64,000 nt of DNA, from assembly GCA_017449075.1 (NCBI GenBank), contig JAFSKG010000008.1:1-64000 (forward strand), given 5' to 3'. Below, piece after piece: positions 59,864 through 64,000 of this stretch (position 1 is the stretch's first letter; each line of letters starts with the position of its first letter). The stretch is from Lachnospiraceae bacterium. GTDB lineage: Bacteria > Bacillota > Clostridia > Lachnospirales > Lachnospiraceae. The notes below the pieces were generated by a model. That model was not told where the DNA came from, did no database searches, and saw only the letters and a program-made list of their open reading frames with translations. The translations under genes were made by a program, and so were the position numbers.

Positions 59864-59890
59864 GTACGAGCGAGTTACACGAGCCCGTGC
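59864..59890 (-). repeat. GC-rich interspersed element, variant copy C
   Basis: On the minus strand this reads GCACGGGCTCGTGTAACTCG then CTCGTAC, an imperfect palindrome matching the plan GGGCTC...CGCCC(C/G)TAC of the other copies. It lies about 20 bases after the stop codon of the MATE fusion gene. Confidence 0.65.
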
Positions 59891-59909
59891 TTATATTTCC
59901 TATCTCTCA

Positions 59910-61922
59910 TCACGCAGCCTTCTTCACGCTATTTATATAACTGATAATTACATCCGCCGCCGCCTCAACTCCTATACTTGAGTTTATAGACAAGTCATAC
60001 ATATCAGAATCTCCCCACTCATGTCCAGAAACGCTCTTATAATAATTTGCTCTTGCACTATCTGATCTCTTTACAAATGTCTCTGCCTTATCTTTGTCAT
60101 CATGATACATTTCCATTACTTTATTTACTTTATATTCAAAAGGAGCATGTATAAATACTTTGACTACATTTTTTCTTTCTTTAAGTACATAATCGCATGC
60201 TCTACCTACCATGACACAAGAGCCTGCATCTGCAATTTTATTTATGGCTTTTGCTTGGGCAGTCATCGCATATTGAACTGCGGAAGCACTATAGTATCCT
60301 CCGAAAGCAGTGTTGTCATTGGTATTTATATCTTTTATAAATTGATTTGACATACCACTTTGTACACTTGCCACTTCCATTATCTCAGTACAATAAAATG
60401 GTATATTGAGTTTCTTCGCAATCTCCTCTCCAACTCTTTTACCAGCAGTTCCATGTTCACGAGATATAGCGATGATAACTCCTTCAATAGATTTTTTGAT
60501 AAGTCCCTCAAGTAATCTCTCTTTCTCTTCTTCAGAGAAGTCTGCTGCAACTGTAGTAACCTCGGCAATTTTGCTTTTATCAAATGATTTAATAACTCCT
60601 ATCATCACGACTGCCGTCACAACTGTTGTTATGATATCTGTCACTGGTGCTGCAAAAAATATACCTTCTATGCCCGAAGTTCTTGCAAGTGTTATAGATA
60701 AAACTATGAGAAGTATATCTCTAAACACAGATAGTGGAGCTGCAAGTCTTGCTGCGCCAATTGATTGTAAAAATATAGCGCATACTTTTACAAGACAGGC
60801 AGGCACCAAGAGTAACAAATAGATTCTCAAACACTGTGTCGCAAAGAATATATAATTTTCATTATCAGAGCCAAATAGTTCTACAAAGAATGTAGGGAAT
60901 AATTGAAAGAGCGCCCAACAGATTCCGCAGGACACAAGTGTCCATAGCAGCATCTTTTTCAAGAGCTCAGCAACTCTATCATATTTATTTGCACCAAAAT
61001 TATATCCAACTATTGGCTGCCCTCCTGCTGCTATACCTATTGCAATACATAATACTATTTGATAAAGCTTCATTATAACTACAAAGGCAGCAAGAGATAC
61101 ATCTGAGCCATAGACTGACATTGCACCGTATCTGACAAGTAAAATATTATTTACTACTGTGACAACTACAACAGCTATTTGTGTAAGTAAACTTGATGAG
61201 CCAAGAGCCATTATTCTTCTGAGCACACTAAACTTTGGCACAAAACTTTTTGCACTTAAAGTAAAATTCTTTGGCTTCAAAAAATAAAATGCATATATTA
61301 TAAAACTTAAAAATTGTCCGAGGATAGTTGCATATGCAGCTCCACCTATGCCGAGCTTTAATACAAAAATTGCAACTGGGTCTCCAATAATATTAAAAAT
61401 TGCACCAGCAAGCATACCAACCATTGCATAATTTGGACTTCCATCAGACCTTATGATTCCTGACATCGTAGTTTGTGCGATAAAAAGTGGCATCATAAGG
61501 AAAATCACAAATCCATACTGTCTTGTCATCTCAAGATTTGCCTCAGTTGCGCCTACAAGGTAAAGTAGCCTATCTCCAAGTGCATAGTATATAATAGTAT
61601 AAACAATTCCCACTATAAGAGATACTGTAATACTTGTTCCTACCGCCTTATCAACATTTCTGCCTTCTCCTCTGCCTAGAGCCATGCTTATAGTTGATGC
61701 AACTCCATCTCCAAAAAATACACCAAAGCCTAGTCCTATCATTGTGAGCGGGAAAATAATTCCTGTGGCTGCATTTCCTAGATATCCTATACCTTGCCCA
61801 ACAAATATCTGATCCACGATATTATATAAGCTTTGAATAATCAATCCAAAAATTGCAGGCATTGCAAATTTGAATAATAATTTTCCTGTTTTTTCTGTTC
61901 CTAAATACGCACTTTCATTCAT
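59910..61922 (-). CDS. MATE-family transporter fused to a cytidylate-kinase-like domain
   Basis: The 670-aa protein has two parts. Residues 1 to about 450 are a complete MATE exporter, with FAMPAIFGLIIQSLYNIVDQ and FVGQGIG at the start and about 12 membrane helices. After a short linker, residues from about 480 to the end match the Cytidylate_kin2 type: ISREHGTAGKRVGEEIAKKL (variant P-loop), a middle helix, VMVGRACDYVLK, and the lid-like FVKRSDSARANYY. This family usually reads ISREFGSGGREIG. The fusion is continuous and in frame, with both domains near full length. The kinase-like part would be cytoplasmic. Ion-coupled export is known for MATE proteins; nucleotide-dependent control of transport is my inference. 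Confidence 0.92.
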   Translation of the reverse strand: MNESAYLGTEKTGKLLFKFAMPAIFGLIIQSLYNIVDQIFVGQGIGYLGNAATGIIFPLTMIGLGFGVFFGDGVASTISMALGRGEGRNVDKAVGTSITVSLIVGIVYTIIYYALGDRLLYLVGATEANLEMTRQYGFVIFLMMPLFIAQTTMSGIIRSDGSPNYAMVGMLAGAIFNIIGDPVAIFVLKLGIGGAAYATILGQFLSFIIYAFYFLKPKNFTLSAKSFVPKFSVLRRIMALGSSSLLTQIAVVVVTVVNNILLVRYGAMSVYGSDVSLAAFVVIMKLYQIVLCIAIGIAAGGQPIVGYNFGANKYDRVAELLKKMLLWTLVSCGICWALFQLFPTFFVELFGSDNENYIFFATQCLRIYLLLLVPACLVKVCAIFLQSIGAARLAAPLSVFRDILLIVLSITLARTSGIEGIFFAAPVTDIITTVVTAVVMIGVIKSFDKSKIAEVTTVAADFSEEEKERLLEGLIKKSIEGVIIAISREHGTAGKRVGEEIAKKLNIPFYCTEIMEVASVQSGMSNQFIKDINTNDNTAFGGYYSASAVQYAMTAQAKAINKIADAGSCVMVGRACDYVLKERKNVVKVFIHAPFEYKVNKVMEMYHDDKDKAETFVKRSDSARANYYKSVSGHEWGDSDMYDLSINSSIGVEAAADVIISYINSVKKAA

Positions 61923-61950
61923 TTCTTATAACCTTCCTTTTAAATAATAC

Positions 61951-61973
61951 GTACGGGCGAGCTTTGCGAGCCC
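61951..61973 (-). repeat. GC-rich interspersed element, variant copy D
   Basis: The minus strand reads GGGCTCGCAAAGCTCGCCCG then TAC, starting two bases after the maf stop codon. It is an imperfect palindrome with GGGC(T/G)AGC-type arms, the same plan as copies A-C. Confidence 0.75.
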
Positions 61974-61975
61974 AC

Positions 61976-62527
61976 CTATACTATCGAATTAAATGCCTTC
62001 ATCGGAAACCCGATTACGTTATCAATGTTCCCATCCACCTTCACTGCAAAATCAAAACCCTCATCCTGTATCCCATAACTTCCTGCCTTGTCAAGTGGAT
62101 TACATCTATCTATATATTCTTCTATCTCCATATCGCTAAGTTCTCTAAATGTAACTTTTGTAATCTCGTGCGCAACTTTCACGCCATCGCCTCTAATCAC
62201 ACAAACTGATGATGCCACTATATGAGTCTTACCGGATAGCGATTTAAGAATTTTAACTGCGTCTTCTCTATCTTTTGGTTTGCCGATGATTATGCCGTCG
62301 TTCACCACTACTGTGTCGCAACTCACAATCGGGCTCCTAAAGTTCGCCCCTACGGACTTCGCTTTTGCGATAGCACACTCGCTTACTAACTCTTCACTGT
62401 ACTTCTCGCCAACTATATTTTTCTCATCACCTTCTGGCACAATTACTTCAAAGTCGATGCCATTTTCTTTTAAAATTTCTCTTCTTCTTGGTGATGCTGA
62501 AGCTAAAATTATTTTTTCTATTTTCAT
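61976..62527 (-). CDS. maf: Maf-like nucleoside triphosphate pyrophosphatase
   Basis: Maf proteins hydrolyse non-canonical or modified nucleoside triphosphates (such as dTTP/UTP-type substrates) to monophosphates and are linked to septum control. The 183-aa product has the substrate loop ILASASPRRREIL at residues 7-19, SCDTVVVNDGIIIGKP with the catalytic Asp, LSGKTHIV, and DKAGSYGIQDEG near the C-terminus, all expected. The ribosome site is weak. It is the first gene of the run down to dxr and has an extended -10 promoter. A repeat element lies in frame at 62331-62355 (residues ~58-66, read VGANFRSP), just before the catalytic strand. Confidence 0.94.
   Translation of the reverse strand: MKIEKIILASASPRRREILKENGIDFEVIVPEGDEKNIVGEKYSEELVSECAIAKAKSVGANFRSPIVSCDTVVVNDGIIIGKPKDREDAVKILKSLSGKTHIVASSVCVIRGDGVKVAHEITKVTFRELSDMEIEEYIDRCNPLDKAGSYGIQDEGFDFAVKVDGNIDNVIGFPMKAFNSIV
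62331..62355 (+). repeat. GC-rich interspersed element inside maf, copy E
   Basis: The plus strand reads GGGCTCCTAAAGTTCGCCCC then TACGG. It has the same 5' GGGCTC and 3' CGCCCCTACG as copy B with a different middle, and lies in the opposite orientation. It keeps the maf reading frame. Confidence 0.65.
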
Positions 62528-62537
62528 ATTTTTTATT

Positions 62538-62551
62538 GAGCTTGCCCGTAC
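62538..62551 (+). repeat. Partial GC-rich interspersed element, copy F
   Basis: GAGCTTGCCCGTAC matches one half of the element family. It lies between the maf promoter and the maf start, so it would be in the maf leader. Confidence 0.5.
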
Positions 62552-62553
62552 AA

Positions 62554-62562
62554 ATTATATCA
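62554..62562 (-). promoter_or_regulatory. Extended -10 promoter of maf
   Basis: TGATATAAT on the minus strand fits the extended -10 pattern TGnTATAAT. No convincing -35 is present. It is the only promoter I see upstream of the tightly packed run from maf to dxr. Confidence 0.55.
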
Positions 62563-62617
62563 TATATAGTATTTTTGCGCTACACATCTATTTTCAGACC
62601 ACAACACAATACGGTTA

Positions 62618-62646
62618 TTATCAGAATTTCAAAAATACTGTATAAT
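62618..62646 (+). promoter_or_regulatory. Promoter of the small membrane peptide
   Basis: -10 TATAAT (62641-62646) with -35 TTATCA (62618-62623) and a 17-base spacer on the plus strand. The start of transcription would be near 62653, right at a small hairpin. Confidence 0.65.
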
Positions 62647-62654
62647 TTGATTGC

Positions 62655-62669
62655 CTACTCTTTGAGTAG
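62655..62669 (+). promoter_or_regulatory. 5' leader hairpin of the small peptide mRNA
   Basis: CTACTC and GAGTAG form a perfect 6-bp stem with a three-base loop at the predicted 5' end of the transcript. AAAGGAGG follows at 62678-62685. A 5'-end stem can protect the RNA from decay. Confidence 0.55.
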
Positions 62670-62691
62670 AGGTTACGAAAGGAGGAAGGCT

Positions 62692-62781
62692 ATGTTTAAT
62701 TTCTTATTCCTAGTTTTGGTAGATATAGTAGCAGGAATTATTCTGTACTATATTTACAAGTGGCTAGATAGTCAAACTTGA
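62692..62781 (+). CDS. 29-aa hydrophobic peptide, candidate type I toxin (Fst/Ldr-like)
   Basis: The product has one membrane helix from about residue 3 to 22 (FLFLVLVDIVAGIILYYIYK) and a polar end with WLD. A very strong ribosome site (AAAGGAGG, six bases before ATG) decides this start; a longer frame upstream to 62488 would cross the promoter and the maf 5' end. The helix followed by a WL-type motif and a charged or polar end resembles the Fst/Ldr group of type I toxins, though the PxxxG motif of Fst is not present. A strong terminator follows, and a small RNA gene faces it. It is the only plus-strand gene in the window. Toxicity is inferred from form and layout. Confidence 0.7.
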   Translation: MFNFLFLVLVDIVAGIILYYIYKWLDSQT

Positions 62782-62793
62782 TTTCTAGTTGCG

Positions 62794-62821
62794 GTGCCCT
62801 TTTGCAGGGGCACTTTTTTTT
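62794..62821 (+). terminator. Terminator of the small peptide mRNA
   Basis: GTGCCC and GGGCAC form the stem around an eight-base loop that includes a G, followed by eight T residues. Confidence 0.88.
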
Positions 62822-62887
62822 AAAAAAAAAAGACACCTTATTGCAATCGATGTCTTTTTTTCTGAATAATTTCATTTTCCTAGTTGT
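62820..62887 (-). ncRNA. Candidate small RNA facing the peptide gene (possible antitoxin RNA)
   Basis: A strong minus-strand promoter is followed at once by a terminator hairpin, leaving room for only about 68 nt and no useful reading frame. The predicted 5' end (CAACTAGGAAA) is nearly complementary to the peptide mRNA just past its stop codon (TTTCTAGTTG at 62782-62791), with one extra base. The 3' ends of the two transcripts overlap at the A/T runs near 62814-62831. An antisense control role is inferred. Confidence 0.55.
62822..62861 (-). terminator. Terminator of the small RNA and probably of the atp operon
   Basis: On the minus strand AAAAAAGACA and TGTCTTTTTT form a 10-bp stem around a 15-base loop, followed by a run of T residues. 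No other terminator stands between atpC and this point, so it would also end read-through from the ATP synthase genes. Confidence 0.75.
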
Positions 62888-62891
62888 GATA

Positions 62892-62919
62892 ATTATACCA
62901 CATCAACATTATTTGTCAA
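62892..62919 (-). promoter_or_regulatory. Strong promoter of the small RNA
   Basis: Perfect consensus hexamers: TTGACA (62914-62919), 16-base spacer, TATAAT (62892-62897) on the minus strand. It begins three bases after the atpC stop codon and points at a terminator, not at a gene. Confidence 0.8.
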
Positions 62920-62921
62920 GC

Positions 62922-63325
62922 CTACAACTCCGCCACCTCAAGTCTGACATTCGCCCTCTGGAGCGCATCTTCTGCTCTCTCTAAATCAGTATCTTCTTTT
63001 TTATTTTCAATTCTGTCTTCTGCTCTCTTCTTTGCCTCTTTAGCTCTCTCCACATCTATCTCATCTTGCATCTCTATAATCTCTGCAAGTAAAGATATAG
63101 TATCTGGCATAATAGTTGCTATCCCTGACATGAGCGCCGCATACATTGGTTTCTCTTTTCCCTCTTCATACACTGCAAGTCGTCCTGGTGCTATTATCTG
63201 AGTCATAGCAACATGACCTGGAAGCACTCCGACATATCCTTCAGTAGTATTGTATTCTATCATCGTGCACTCGCCATCAAATACTACTTTGTCAGGAGAT
63301 ATAATTTGTAATCTAACTTTGTTCA

Positions 63326-63326
<1 letters not shown>
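62922..63326 (-). CDS. atpC: F-type ATP synthase epsilon subunit
   Basis: The 134-aa protein has the N-terminal beta-sandwich (LQIISPDKVVFDGECTMIE, GYVGVLPGHVAM) and the C-terminal helical hairpin rich in Glu, Arg and Ala (ERAKEAKKRAEDR, ERAEDALQRANVRLEVAEL). It couples the rotor of the membrane ATP synthase and can inhibit it. Its start overlaps the atpD stop by one base (TAATG), as usual for this operon. Confidence 0.97.

Positions 63327-64000
<674 letters not shown>

Noticed and set aside
62488..62781. Longer 97-aa version of the small membrane peptide
   Set aside because: It would begin inside maf and run across the maf and peptide promoters. The strong ribosome site is at the internal ATG at 62692.

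Overview
The window looks like the chromosome of a low-GC Clostridia-type Firmicute, perhaps a Lachnospiraceae relative. The grounds are AT-rich DNA, a Gram-positive style small Tat locus, Listeria-Bacteroides (InlB/Flg_new-type) repeats, choline-binding-like C-terminal repeats and sigma-A-like promoters. The genus assignment is an inference. Every protein gene except one tiny ORF is on the minus strand, so transcription runs from right to left.

About 55 of 64 kb (1-56122) is three consecutive genes for giant secreted surface proteins. The first has at least 6,786 codons and is cut by the left edge inside a poly-glycine tract. The second has 7,026 aa and the third about 4,454 aa. The first two are paralogues with the same plan: signal peptide, Tyr-rich acidic start, Glu/Thr/Ser-rich stalk containing one small Ig-like domain, about 3,400 aa of right-handed beta-helix, about 2,600 aa of tandem InlB-type repeats, then poly-Gly. 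In the second, a cell-wall-binding tail follows. The third has the same kind of front and tail, but its core is eight tandem modules of about 490 aa, each opening with a conserved HxHxxCG...CxH header. The first two genes share almost the same promoter (TTGAAA-17-TATAAT) and a two-hairpin leader. The third has a related, weaker promoter. A flavodoxin-like lipoprotein gene follows the third giant, and a tRNA-Leu(UAA) with its own promoter and terminator lies before the second.

From 56.4 to 62.6 kb is a compact run: maf, a MATE transporter fused to a cytidylate-kinase-like domain, a Tat-exported amidohydrolase, a TatB-like gene of 56 aa, tatA, tatC and dxr. The amidohydrolase lies directly before the tat genes, so it looks like a substrate travelling with its translocase. 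Short GC-rich repeats of one family sit right after several stop codons in this run, and one copy is in frame inside maf.

Between maf and the ATP synthase genes is a plus-strand 29-aa membrane peptide gene facing a small minus-strand RNA with its own strong promoter. The two transcripts converge on overlapping terminators and share a short direct repeat. This is the layout of a par/Fst-like type I toxin-antitoxin system. The window ends in atpC and a partial atpD. No gene-free stretch exceeds 300 bases.
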